A stretch of 64,000 nucleotides of DNA from Cryobacterium algoritolerans (lineage in GTDB: Bacteria; Actinomycetota; Actinomycetes; Actinomycetales; Microbacteriaceae), in the NCBI RefSeq assembly GCF_004402785.1, contig NZ_SOFP01000040.1, positions 30,067-94,066 on the forward strand. The letters are read 5' to 3'. Numbering within the stretch: the first letter of the stretch is position 1; each line of letters starts with the position of its first letter. This document shows, piece after piece, positions 18,588 through 26,495 of the stretch. The notes below the pieces were generated by a model, which had not been told where the DNA came from, did not search any database, and saw nothing but the letters and a program-made list of their open reading frames with translations. The translations under genes were made by a program, and so were the position numbers.

Positions 18588-19466
18588 ATGAACAGCAACG
18601 CCTACGGCAAGCCAGTCCCCCCGAAGAAGGACCGCCGCGAGCAGGCGCGCGAAAGCGCCCGGCTCATGCGCGAGGAGCAGCACAAGCGCGACAAGCGCAA
18701 GAGCCTCTTCCTGCGCGGTGGAATCGGCGCCGGCCTGCTCGCCGTCGCGGCGATCGTCGTCCTGGTAATCGTGAACAGCGTCGGCCCAGCCGTCGGCGGC
18801 CCGGCCAACATGGCCAGCGACGGAATCCTGCTCACCGGCAACGGATCGGTGATCAAGGCCACGCCGACGAAGGCCCTCGCGGCCGACGCCAAGCCGATCG
18901 CGACCGACCGCACCGCCCTGACCAAGACCGCTAACATCGCGATCTACGTCGACTATCTATGCCCGTATTGCGGCCAGTTCGAGGCCACCAACGGCGCACA
19001 GATCGCGAGCTGGGTGACGGCAGGAAACGCCACGCTCGAGTTTCACCCGATCTCAATCCTCGACTCCAACTCCGCGGGCAGCAAGTATTCCACCCGGGCC
19101 GCCAACGCGGCCGCCTGCGTGGCGAATTACCGGCCGGACGACTTCCTCGCGGTGAACACCGCCCTGTTCGCCAGACAGCCCAAGGAAAACACCGCCGGGC
19201 TCACCGACGCCGCACTGGCCAGTCTGGTCAAGACCGCCGGAGTCACCGACAAGAAGGTGGACTCTTGCATCACCGACCGCACCTTTGCGAGCTGGCTGGG
19301 CACCGCCACCAAGCGCGCGCTGGCCGGCCCGCTGCCGGATGCCGACATCAAGAAGGTCAGCGGCACTCCGACCGTGCTGGTGAACGGGGTCACGTACAAG
19401 GGTGCGCTCGACAACGCGACCACGTTCTCTGATTTCGTCACCGCCCAGGTCACCGCGGCGAAGTAG
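18588..19466 (+). CDS. Membrane-anchored DsbA-like thiol-disulfide oxidoreductase
   Basis: 292 residues. A charged cytoplasmic N-terminus (KKDRREQARESARLMREEQ) precedes one transmembrane helix at about 43-65, leaving an extracytoplasmic thioredoxin-fold domain. The catalytic CPYC motif lies in YVDYLCPYCGQFE (about residue 123-135), and the cis-proline loop is SGTPTVLVNG near 262. A further Cys pair (AACVANY, DSCITD) may be structural. Same architecture as actinobacterial DsbA/Mtb Rv2969c-like proteins. The start codon immediately follows the TetR stop. Confidence 0.92.
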   Translation: MNSNAYGKPVPPKKDRREQARESARLMREEQHKRDKRKSLFLRGGIGAGLLAVAAIVVLVIVNSVGPAVGGPANMASDGILLTGNGSVIKATPTKALAADAKPIATDRTALTKTANIAIYVDYLCPYCGQFEATNGAQIASWVTAGNATLEFHPISILDSNSAGSKYSTRAANAAACVANYRPDDFLAVNTALFARQPKENTAGLTDAALASLVKTAGVTDKKVDSCITDRTFASWLGTATKRALAGPLPDADIKKVSGTPTVLVNGVTYKGALDNATTFSDFVTAQVTAAK

Positions 19467-19475
19467 GTTCGCCCC

Positions 19476-19802
19476 ATGCAGGTGTTCGGCCAGACCGTCG
19501 ACGACGAGACCCGCTGTGTGCACTACCGCACGTCGGCGGACATCGTGGCGATCAAATTCGCCTGCTGCGGTCGGTTCTACCCCTGTTACCACTGCCACAC
19601 GGCCGGGGAAACCCACCCGGCGAGACAGTGGCCGGCGTCGGAGTGGTCTGAGCCGGCCATCCTCTGCGGTGCGTGCGGGCGCATCCTGAGCATCACCGAA
19701 TACCGGCAGGTCACCCGGTGCCCGCACTGCCTGGCCGCGTTCAATGAAGGATGCCGCGCGCACGCGCACCTGTACTTCGAGCTTCCAGAGCCCTCCGCCT
19801 GA
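19476..19802 (+). CDS. CHY-type zinc-finger protein
   Basis: 108 residues with conserved metal ligands: RCVHY, ACCGRFYPCYHCH, HPAR, LCGACG and RCPHC, the pattern of CHY zinc-finger proteins. Small cytoplasmic protein of unknown role; related proteins have been linked to redox or protein-folding functions. It starts 9 bp after the DsbA-like gene, consistent with a three-gene operon. Confidence 0.9.
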   Translation: MQVFGQTVDDETRCVHYRTSADIVAIKFACCGRFYPCYHCHTAGETHPARQWPASEWSEPAILCGACGRILSITEYRQVTRCPHCLAAFNEGCRAHAHLYFELPEPSA

Positions 19803-19883
19803 TCTCGTAGTCGGCCTGCCGCCCGGGGTGGCCCCGGCATCGAGCCGCGGGCGGTAAGCGCCGCCGGGCATCGCGGTCTGCGC

Positions 19884-20573
19884 TTACTGCGGCCCGGCCC
19901 GCTCGGTCAGCCAGGCGAACGGATCGGTGGGGGTGACCCCGTCGAGCAGGATCTCGAAGTGCAGGTGCGGCCCGGTGCTCTGCCCGGTCGAGCCAACGGC
20001 GCCGAGTTCGTCGCCGACGGATACGGCCTGGCCGACGGCCACGGCGAGCGAGCCCTCCTGGAAGTGCGCGTAGACACTGCTGACCTGCCGCCCGTCGATC
20101 GTGTGGTCGAGCACAGCGTGCACGCCCAGGCCACCGTCGTCGTAGGCCGACACTTCGCGGACGACGCCGTCGGCAATCGCATGAACGGGGGTTCCCTCGC
20201 CCGGCAGCAGGTCGAGCCCCTTGTGGAACGTCGAGCAGCCGGCGCACGGCGCGTCTCGCGGACCAAAGGTGTCGGACAGTCGCGCCGCCGTTGGGAACGG
20301 CCAGCGCACGGCCGGTCCGGTCGCGGCGGCGGTGCTCGCCACGGCGACCGGCGCCTGGCCGACGGAGTAACCGTCACGCGCGATCGTCGCCTCGAGCACG
20401 TCGCCCACAGCCAGGCCCTGCGCCTGACCGGCCTCCGCCGCCGTGACGCTGAGCGGCAGCCCGGCGGCGGCAGCCCGATCGACGGCCTGGGCCGGGATGG
20501 CAAGCACCGTGATGAGCAGGGCTGCGAACACCATGGACAGGAAAGCGAACGTGGCCGGCCTACGCGTCCGCAC
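19884..20573 (-). CDS. Secreted M23-family metallopeptidase
   Basis: 229 residues. Signal peptide at about 1-30 (TFAFLSMVFAALLITVLAIPAQA). The LytM/M23 domain occupies about 100-225: zinc ligands in FHKGLDLLPGEGTPVHA (HxxxD) and HLHFEI, plus VYAHFQEG and VAVGQAVSVGDELGAVGSTGQSTGPHLHFE. A Cys pair (APCAGCS) precedes the first ligand. Predicted peptidoglycan endopeptidase. Confidence 0.92.
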   Translation of the reverse strand: MRTRRPATFAFLSMVFAALLITVLAIPAQAVDRAAAAGLPLSVTAAEAGQAQGLAVGDVLEATIARDGYSVGQAPVAVASTAAATGPAVRWPFPTAARLSDTFGPRDAPCAGCSTFHKGLDLLPGEGTPVHAIADGVVREVSAYDDGGLGVHAVLDHTIDGRQVSSVYAHFQEGSLAVAVGQAVSVGDELGAVGSTGQSTGPHLHFEILLDGVTPTDPFAWLTERAGPQ

Positions 20574-20884
20574 AGGCGCCTTTCGTCGGCGTGCACAGGC
20601 GAGTCGGCGTGTTCACGCCAGGCACAGGGGAAATGAGGTGGGGCATCGTGGAATCTCTCGTCTAGGGTCGGGAAGCGAAGACCTCAGCAGACGGAGATGC
20701 GTTCACGGCAAGGAGTTGGCCCAAGGGAACGACGCTCCCTCGTCGGGAAGTGTCCTGGGGCACACCTGGATCGGCATCGGGTCAGGCGCGCAAGACTTGA
20801 GAATATCTCAACGCCCTGTGAAAGCCATGACCGTGCCGCCGGACTCCGCCGCGCGCTCGCCCGGCGATGGTAGCCCGGCTGCAG
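20574..20884. other. Leader/intergenic region of the M23 gene with a 15-bp palindrome
   Basis: About 310 bp without a gene. TTGAGA-ATA-TCTCAA at 20797-20811 is a perfect inverted repeat and a possible operator or part of the M23 promoter. I looked for a c-di-AMP riboswitch, common before cell-wall peptidases in actinobacteria, and could not match its conserved core. Confidence 0.5.
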
Positions 20885-21268
20885 TCAGACGGCGGCGAGC
20901 AGCGCCGCCAGCGAGTCGAGCGCCCCCGGCACGAGGCGGTAATACGCCCAGGTGCCGCGCTTGTCCCTGGTCAGCAACCCTGCCTCGACGAGCACCTTGA
21001 GATGGTGCGACACGGTCGGCTGGCTGAGTCCGAGCGGTTCCGTCAGGTCGCAGACGCAGGCCTCGGCATCGACATGGGCGGCCACCATCGAGACCAGGCG
21101 CAGCCGCGCCGGGTCGGCGAGCGCCTTGAGCGACCTGGCCAGCTCGTCCGCGGCCTCCGCTCCGATCGCGTCCCGGCGGGCCGGCGGCGAGCAGGCGGTG
21201 TCCGTCTCGGCGATCACGGCATCGTCGCGCAGGCTTGCCGCGATGGGCTGGATCTCGATGAACGACAT
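20885..21268 (-). CDS. arsR: ArsR-family arsenic-responsive repressor
   Basis: 127 residues from ATG at 21268 (longer upstream frame not favoured because it would run over the operator). Winged-helix core: LARSLKALADPARLRLVSMVAAH, then EACVCDLTEPLGLSQPTVSHHLKVLVEAGLL, with the ArsR metal motif CVCDL in the recognition region. An additional Cys (TACSPP) lies in the N-terminal arm. Divergent from the acr3 arsenite exporter, which it should repress. Confidence 0.92.
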   Translation of the reverse strand: MSFIEIQPIAASLRDDAVIAETDTACSPPARRDAIGAEAADELARSLKALADPARLRLVSMVAAHVDAEACVCDLTEPLGLSQPTVSHHLKVLVEAGLLTRDKRGTWAYYRLVPGALDSLAALLAAV

Positions 21269-21285
21269 CTGGATAGTATCCCCCA

Positions 21286-21310
21286 TAAATTGACATCCAT
21301 CGATGCATTC
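21286..21310. promoter_or_regulatory. Probable ArsR operator
   Basis: AAATTGACATCCATCGATGC: contains the palindrome CATCGATG (21298-21305) next to ATTGACATC in the arsR/acr3 intergenic region. ATTGACATCnATCGATG-like sites are typical of actinobacterial ArsR repressors (recalled from the family). Confidence 0.6.
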
Positions 21311-21364
21311 GCCAGACTCCATACCGACGCCGCTCGAACCAGTGGCGCAGATCGACGGAGCCGC

Positions 21365-22474
21365 ATGCCATCCCCCGAACCGACCACCGAGTCGTCCGCC
21401 CGCCTCGGCTTCACCGATCGGTTGCTGCCGGTGTGGATCCTCTCGGCGATGGGCGTCGGGCTGCTGCTGGCGGTCTTCACCCCGGCCATCGGCGACGCCC
21501 TCGGCGCCGTCACGATCGGCTCGGTCAGCGTCCCGATCGCCGTTGGGCTTCTGGTCATGATGTATCCGGTGCTCGCCAAGGTGCGTTTCTCGGATGCCCG
21601 CGCCGTCGCCGGCGACCGTCGCCTCCTCCTCTCCTCACTGGTGTTGAACTGGCTCATCGGCCCTGCCCTGATGTTCGCCCTGGCCTGGATCTTCCTGCCC
21701 GACCTGCCCGAGTACCGCACCGGCCTGATCATCGTCGGCCTCGCCCGTTGCATCGCCATGGTGCTGATCTGGAACGAACTGGCCTGCGGCGACCGGGAGG
21801 CGGCCGCGTTCCTCGTCGCCGTCAACTCCGTCTTCCAGGTCGTCGCCTTCGGCGCCCTCGGCTGGTTCTACCTGCAGGTGCTTCCCGGCTGGCTCGGCTT
21901 GTCGACCACCAGTGCGGTGTTCTCGTTCTGGGCGATCACCGCCAGCGTGCTGGTCTTCCTCGGCATCCCGCTGCTGGCCGGCTACCTGTCCCGCCGGGTC
22001 GGCGAGGCCACCCGCGGACGGGCCTGGTATGAGGACCGTTTCCTTCCCAGGGTCGGCCCGCTCGCCCTCTACGGCCTGCTCTTCACAATCGTGCTCCTCT
22101 TCGCCCTGCAGGGCCGGCAGGTCATCGACCGGCCGCTGGACGTCGCCCGGATCGCCCTGCCCCTGCTGGTGTACTTCGCGGTGACGTTCCTCTGCGGATT
22201 CCTGCTCGGTCGGCTGGTCGGCCTCAGTTATCAGCGCACGACCACCCTCGCCTTCACCGCCGCCGGCAACAACTTCGAGCTGGCGATCGCCGTGGCCGTC
22301 GGCACCTTCGGCGCGTCGAGCGGCCAAGCCCTGGCCGGGATCGTCGGCCCGCTGATCGAGGTTCCGGCTCTGCTCGCCCTCGTCTACCTGGCCCTCTGGC
22401 TGCGCTCCTGCCTGTTCCCCGGCTCGGCGCCCCCGCTATTCACCGCCACCGAACCGGTCCCCGAACGGGTTTAG
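21365..22474 (+). CDS. acr3: Acr3-family arsenite efflux permease
   Basis: 369 residues from ATG at 21365. About ten membrane helices. ACR3 signatures: GLARCIAMVLIWNELACGD, with the catalytic Cys in TM4, then AVNSVFQVVAFGALGWFY and AAGNNFELAIAVAVGTFG. Exports As(III) using the proton gradient. The N-terminal ~18 residues are poorly conserved. Arsenic resistance also needs an arsenate reductase; only a remnant of one remains directly downstream. Confidence 0.95.
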   Translation: MPSPEPTTESSARLGFTDRLLPVWILSAMGVGLLLAVFTPAIGDALGAVTIGSVSVPIAVGLLVMMYPVLAKVRFSDARAVAGDRRLLLSSLVLNWLIGPALMFALAWIFLPDLPEYRTGLIIVGLARCIAMVLIWNELACGDREAAAFLVAVNSVFQVVAFGALGWFYLQVLPGWLGLSTTSAVFSFWAITASVLVFLGIPLLAGYLSRRVGEATRGRAWYEDRFLPRVGPLALYGLLFTIVLLFALQGRQVIDRPLDVARIALPLLVYFAVTFLCGFLLGRLVGLSYQRTTTLAFTAAGNNFELAIAVAVGTFGASSGQALAGIVGPLIEVPALLALVYLALWLRSCLFPGSAPPLFTATEPVPERV

Positions 22475-22513
22475 CCTCTTCTCACCACTGCCCTGCACGC
22501 CCACTCGAGATGA

Positions 22514-22609
22514 AGAACTGGCCAGAGTATCGAGTCCGTTCGCCCGATCCGCGACGAGATCAAGGCCCGGATCGAGAAGCTGCTCGCCGAGATCCTCCCG
22601 GCCGCCTGA
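22514..22609 (+). pseudogene. C-terminal remnant of arsC (low-Mr phosphatase-type arsenate reductase)
   Basis: Only 31 codons before the TGA at 22607 are recognisable: TGQSIESVRPIRDEIKARI and then a helix ending EILPAA. This matches the C-terminal end of LMW-PTP-like ArsC proteins (a V-R-x-I-R-D-x-I helix after the P-x-G loop). A stop (TGA 22511) lies immediately upstream in frame, and no CX5R catalytic N-terminus is present between acr3 and this fragment. Confidence 0.6.
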
Positions 22610-22684
22610 CCCTCGCCGGCGAGTTCGACCTTTCCGGTCATGGTCGACCGCCCGTGGGCCGGTCAGGGCCGGAAAGGGGAGACC

Positions 22685-24769
22685 CTACCTGCGCACCAGC
22701 TTCGCCACGGTGAAGCCGCCGGGTGCCACCGTCACCGTGCTGGACGGTCCGCCCGTCCGGTCGCCTCGCCCGGACGCCGCCGGTCTGCCGATCGCATCGA
22801 ACGCCTGCTGCTGCAGTCGGAATCCGCGCGGTACATCCACCGTTCGCAGGGCCGTCTCCCCGTCCGCGCTGACGTAAACGGTGCTGTTCCCGGCAGGCCC
22901 GGTCACCGAGATGGTGGAGACGAGCGGCTGCACCAGAAGGGCGTCCACGGCGGCAGGACCGTCGGTGGCCCCCACGAAGGCGGTGACACCGGCCGGGAGG
23001 GAGCGCTGGAGCGTGAGCGGAAAGAGCCGGCCCGGCGCATCCGTGATTCCCTGCGCGCCCGCACCGCCGTTGGCGGTACGGCCCAGCCTTGCCGTACCGG
23101 CGGACCAGGTCGTGGTGCCGGAGGGCGCCTCGGCCTGGTTGACGATCGGGTACACGTTGCGCGCCTGGTCGGCGGCGGGAACGGGGATGCTCACGGTGTC
23201 ACCGGCGGCCAGGGCGACGTATGCTCCGCCCGAGAGATTGGCCTCGCCGGTCCACGCTGATGCGGGCCGGACAACGGCGCCGGTCCCGGTGATCGTGCCG
23301 GCCTCGGCCTCGACGACACTCAGGCCGTTGGTGCCGACCGTCCTGTTGATGCCGAGTGCCTTCGCTTTCAGCGTGAGGTTCGCGTCCAGCGCCAGCATGG
23401 TGAGCAGGGCGTGGACGGTTGATTCAGCGCCGGAGTTGGGGTTGACCCGGCCGTCGTGTTCGATGCCGTCGATGGCGGAGCCGGTGGCCGGATCGTAGGC
23501 AGGCAGCCCGCTCCGGTTGGCGCCGAAGAACCAGCCGGCGGTGACGGCGGCCAGGTCGATCAAGCCGGGGGCGTTCGCTGCTTTGGCCGTGGCGACCAGG
23601 CCCTGCACCCGCGAGTCGACGCCGTAGGCGATCTGCGCCTCACCGGGGGTGGGGCTCCAAGCGTTGTCCGGTCCGCCGGCGGCGAGCAGCTGCGCCGTGA
23701 ACTGGGCGGAATCCCTCACGGCCGCGCCGAGCAGGTCGGTCCGGCCGAGCGTGGCGGATGCTGTCGCGACGGCGGCAGGGGCCATGCCACCCCAGGCATG
23801 CCAGAGGGTCTGCGACTTGTTCCACGGCATGATCGCCCCAAACGGCCACTCGTTCACCGATCCTGAGGACATCGCGGCGACGCCCTCCGTCAGCTGGGTG
23901 AGAGTGGTGCTCGCCGCAGTGTCGGAGGGCGCCGCCGCGACGTAGGCGGAGAGTCCGAGCGCTGCCTCGGCCGAGGCATCCGCCCCGCCCCCGATCAGCC
24001 AGGCTGGCACCTTCACGCCGTCGGCCACATCGAACCGGCCGAATTTGGCCAGCGACTGGCGACCGAGCGCGTCGAGGGAGAGATGCAGCCGGTCCTGGAG
24101 GAACGCGGCGAACTTCGGATCGGCGACCGTGAAGGCTGCGTACCCCTCGCCGAGGGCCCAGACCGTGCGGGCAACCCAGTACGACTCGGCGGAGTCGCTC
24201 GGATCGGGCAGCTCCCTGGGCGTTGCGCTCGGCGTCAGCGTTCCGTCGGCCTGCTGCCAGAGCACGACGTTGCCCGCGTTCGGGCCGGTGGAGGTCTGCA
24301 GGTAGGTCAGGGCGCGGAGCGTCTGCATCGCGTGCTCCCGACTGCCGGCGTCGCCGGTCTGCTGCCAGTGGCGCAGGTAGACGACCGCGGTGCGGGCGAT
24401 GTCGTCGGCGTTGTACGCTCCCTGACTCCAATGGCCGGTGGCCGGGTTGAGCGACCCGCCGCCGACGCGGCCGTAGCTGCCGTCGGGCAACTTGTTCGAG
24501 TAGGTCCACGGCGCCTGGGCGGTCGGCGTGGACTCGATGCCGTAGGTCGTGTGGCCCTCGATGGCCGTGAGTGGCACAACGCCCAGGAGAAAGTCGAGAT
24601 GCGCGAGGTTGGTCAGGGGCGCCGAGGCTCCCTGCCCACCATCGGCGACGGATGTCAGTGGCGATGCGGCCGCGGCGGCCGGGCCCGCCCCGAGCAGAAG
24701 CATCGACAGGGCGGCCGCGAGCGCGACGACCGTGAGGGTGGATGATGCGCGAACGGCGGTGTACGTCAT
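22685..24769 (-). CDS. Large secreted (alpha/alpha)-toroid protein, glycosidase-like
   Basis: 694 residues from ATG at 24769, with GGAG upstream. Signal peptide at about 1-35 (LTVVALAAALSMLLLGAGPAAAAA). Residues ~50-450 are helical-hairpin repeats with aromatic and acidic residues (GAYNADDIARTAVVYLRHW, DPSDSAESYWVARTVWALGEGYAAF, NEWPFGAIMPWNKSQTLWHAWGGMAP, GIEHDGRVNPNSGAESTVHALLTMLAL), the style of six-hairpin glycosidases. A C-terminal beta-rich region (~480-694) resembles a carbohydrate-binding or sandwich domain (VVEAEAGTITGTGAV). I cannot name the family with certainty. LacI-type operators lie just upstream, implying sugar-controlled expression. Confidence 0.75.
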   Translation of the reverse strand: MTYTAVRASSTLTVVALAAALSMLLLGAGPAAAAASPLTSVADGGQGASAPLTNLAHLDFLLGVVPLTAIEGHTTYGIESTPTAQAPWTYSNKLPDGSYGRVGGGSLNPATGHWSQGAYNADDIARTAVVYLRHWQQTGDAGSREHAMQTLRALTYLQTSTGPNAGNVVLWQQADGTLTPSATPRELPDPSDSAESYWVARTVWALGEGYAAFTVADPKFAAFLQDRLHLSLDALGRQSLAKFGRFDVADGVKVPAWLIGGGADASAEAALGLSAYVAAAPSDTAASTTLTQLTEGVAAMSSGSVNEWPFGAIMPWNKSQTLWHAWGGMAPAAVATASATLGRTDLLGAAVRDSAQFTAQLLAAGGPDNAWSPTPGEAQIAYGVDSRVQGLVATAKAANAPGLIDLAAVTAGWFFGANRSGLPAYDPATGSAIDGIEHDGRVNPNSGAESTVHALLTMLALDANLTLKAKALGINRTVGTNGLSVVEAEAGTITGTGAVVRPASAWTGEANLSGGAYVALAAGDTVSIPVPAADQARNVYPIVNQAEAPSGTTTWSAGTARLGRTANGGAGAQGITDAPGRLFPLTLQRSLPAGVTAFVGATDGPAAVDALLVQPLVSTISVTGPAGNSTVYVSADGETALRTVDVPRGFRLQQQAFDAIGRPAASGRGDRTGGPSSTVTVAPGGFTVAKLVRR

Positions 24770-24787
24770 TGTGGGTCTCCTGGTTCG

Positions 24788-24830
24788 AGTGCTGAACCGG
24801 TTCAGCACTGTTAACTAAACCGGTTAAGTT
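24788..24830. promoter_or_regulatory. Two LacI-type operators upstream of the secreted glycosidase-like gene
   Basis: Operator A (24788-24809): 11-bp half-site AGTGCTGAACC followed by its exact inverse, with central CG. Operator B (24813-24830): AACTAAACCGGTTAAGTT, the same AACCGGTT core. Core centres are about 22 bp apart (two helical turns). The responding regulator is not in the window; its sites differ from those near the araB locus. Confidence 0.75.
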
Positions 24831-24991
24831 GAATGCTGTCAAGAGAAATCGCCCAGAAAGGCCCCCGAACACGGGACGAATGGACCTCGGATGCCGCACA
24901 CGCCACCCCAGGCGGCGATCGTGCGCCGTGGCCGTCGGAGCCGATCCGAAGCGCGCAGTCCATTCCCAGCGGGCGGTTCTAGCCTCGGGGC

Positions 24992-25360
24992 ATGGGAGCC
25001 AGCATTCCAGAGGAGATCGACAGCGGCAACAACCCCGGTCACCCGATCCGGCGCCTCCTGCTGCGTTGCCGCGCCTGGGTGGAGCTTCATCGCAGGGTGC
25101 GCTGGATCTACCGCATCCTGGTCGGTCTGCTCGGGGCCGGGATCGTGGGCATCGGCCTCATCCTCGTCCCCCTGCCCGGCCCCGGCTGGCTCATCGTCTT
25201 CCTCGGGCTCGCGGTCCTCGGCACGGAGTACCCGGCGGCTCATCGGGTCGGGGCTTTCCTCAAGCGCATCCTGACCCGACTCTGGGCCCGGTGGCGAAAC
25301 CGCGCCGCCGCAACCCGCGTGGCCCGAGAAGCAACCCGCGGCACGGCCACCACCGACTAA
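24992..25360 (+). CDS. Small membrane protein, PGPGW/TIGR02611 family
   Basis: 122 residues. Two membrane helices (IYRILVGLLGAGIVGIGLILVPL and WLIVFLGLAVLGTEY) separated by the defining PGPGW motif, then a basic C-terminal tail. Actinobacterial family of unknown function. The 3' end overlaps the convergent MarR gene by 4 bp. Confidence 0.85.
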   Translation: MGASIPEEIDSGNNPGHPIRRLLLRCRAWVELHRRVRWIYRILVGLLGAGIVGIGLILVPLPGPGWLIVFLGLAVLGTEYPAAHRVGAFLKRILTRLWARWRNRAAATRVAREATRGTATTD

Positions 25361-25881
25361 GTGGCCGGTCCCGCCTGTCGGCGCGGCCGGCGGAGGGTGG
25401 ACCGTTTCGGCTGGGATTTGAGCTGCGTGCGCACCGAGTCGAGGATGTCCGTGACCGCGAGCAGGTCGGCCTGGCTGATCCGGTCGAACAGCATCTCGCG
25501 CACGAGCCGCACGTAGCCGGGGTTGCCGGCTGCCAGGCACTCGGCGCCCCGGGGAGTGAGGTGCGCGACGACCGACCGCTCGTCGTCGCCGGCCGGGCGG
25601 CGGGCGACCAACCCCTTCCTCTCCAGCTGGTCGACCTGGTACGTCAGACCGCTCCGGGAGACGGTGAGATCGTCGGCGATGTCGGTCATCCTTCGGCCCC
25701 CCTCCACCCCCTCGCCGATGCGGGCGAGGATCTCGAACTGGGCCAGGGTGAGGCCGACGGCATCCCGAAGCTGCCGGTCGGCGGCGTATTGCACGATGTT
25801 GGATGTCTCGAAGATCGCCGCCCACGCGCGCATCTCATCCGGGGTCACCGCCGGTTGGAAATCATCCGGGGGAATACTCAT
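25357..25881 (-). CDS. MarR-family transcriptional regulator
   Basis: 174 residues. Winged helix: LRDAVGLTLAQFEILARIGEG, RRMTDIADDLTVSRSGLTYQVDQLERKGLVARRPAGDDERSVVAHLTPRG. Divergent from the ohr-like gene, so an OhrR role is tempting. The N-terminal peroxide-sensing Cys of OhrR is absent; the only Cys (GAECLAAG) follows the wing. C-terminal tail is basic. Confidence 0.9.
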   Translation of the reverse strand: MSIPPDDFQPAVTPDEMRAWAAIFETSNIVQYAADRQLRDAVGLTLAQFEILARIGEGVEGGRRMTDIADDLTVSRSGLTYQVDQLERKGLVARRPAGDDERSVVAHLTPRGAECLAAGNPGYVRLVREMLFDRISQADLLAVTDILDSVRTQLKSQPKRSTLRRPRRQAGPAT

Positions 25882-25898
25882 CGGTCACTCCTAGTTGT

Positions 25899-25910
25899 TT
25901 CGAATACGAA
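25899..25910. promoter_or_regulatory. Candidate MarR operator
   Basis: TTCG-AATA-CGAA inverted repeat in the MarR/ohr intergenic region, 18 bp before the marR start and about 60 bp before ohr. Confidence 0.5.
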
Positions 25911-25968
25911 GCACTTCCGTGAGGGCCTGTTCCTAGTGTCCCTCTCCCCCAGCAGAAAAAGGACCTTC

Positions 25969-26436
25969 ATGAGTACCCCCACCGCACTGAGCACCGCCGC
26001 CCCAACCAGCACCGCCGTCTACACCGCCTCCGCCACATCCTGGGGCGGCCGCACCGGCAAGGTCGTCACGAGCGACAGCAAGCTTGACCTCGACCTGTCA
26101 ATGCCGGCCGAGATGGGCGGCGACGGCGGGCCCGGCACGAACCCGGAGCAGCTGTTCGCCAGCGGCTGGGCGGCCTGCTTCCACAACGCGCTGAAGGGCG
26201 TCGCCCGGCAGCGGAAGCTGGACGTGGCGGACTCGGCGGTCACCCTCACCGTGCACCTGGTCGGCGGCATGGCCACCGGCTTCGATTTCGAGGTCACCAT
26301 CGAAGCCCAGCTGCCCGGCATCGACGCCCGGGCCGCCCAGGAGGTCCTTGAGGCCGCGCACCAGGTCTGCCCGTACTCCCGCGCCACCCGCGGCAACATC
26401 GCCGTCACCCTCGTCGTGGTCGACGACGAGGACTAG
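25969..26436 (+). CDS. Ohr-type organic hydroperoxide resistance protein (OsmC family)
   Basis: 155 residues from ATG at 25969. Thiol peroxidase: catalytic Cys pair in ASGWAACFHNALKG (near residue 65) and HQVCPYSRATRGNI (near 130), with conserved NPEQLFASG and VLEAAHQVCPYS. It reduces organic hydroperoxides in the cytoplasm. Divergent from the MarR regulator; GGACC-like sequence upstream, no strong SD. Confidence 0.93.
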   Translation: MSTPTALSTAAPTSTAVYTASATSWGGRTGKVVTSDSKLDLDLSMPAEMGGDGGPGTNPEQLFASGWAACFHNALKGVARQRKLDVADSAVTLTVHLVGGMATGFDFEVTIEAQLPGIDARAAQEVLEAAHQVCPYSRATRGNIAVTLVVVDDED

Positions 26437-26495
26437 GCACGGGGCGCGGCTGAGCCTCCCAGCGCTCTCCCGCCGGGCCCCGATAGGGTTTCCCC

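Noticed and set aside
20797..20860. c-di-AMP (ydaO) riboswitch before the M23 peptidase
   Set aside because: Expected from actinobacterial precedent, but I could not align the conserved core sequences or helices.
25357..25881. Calling the MarR protein OhrR
   Set aside because: Context beside ohr fits, but the N-terminal reactive Cys of OhrR is absent.
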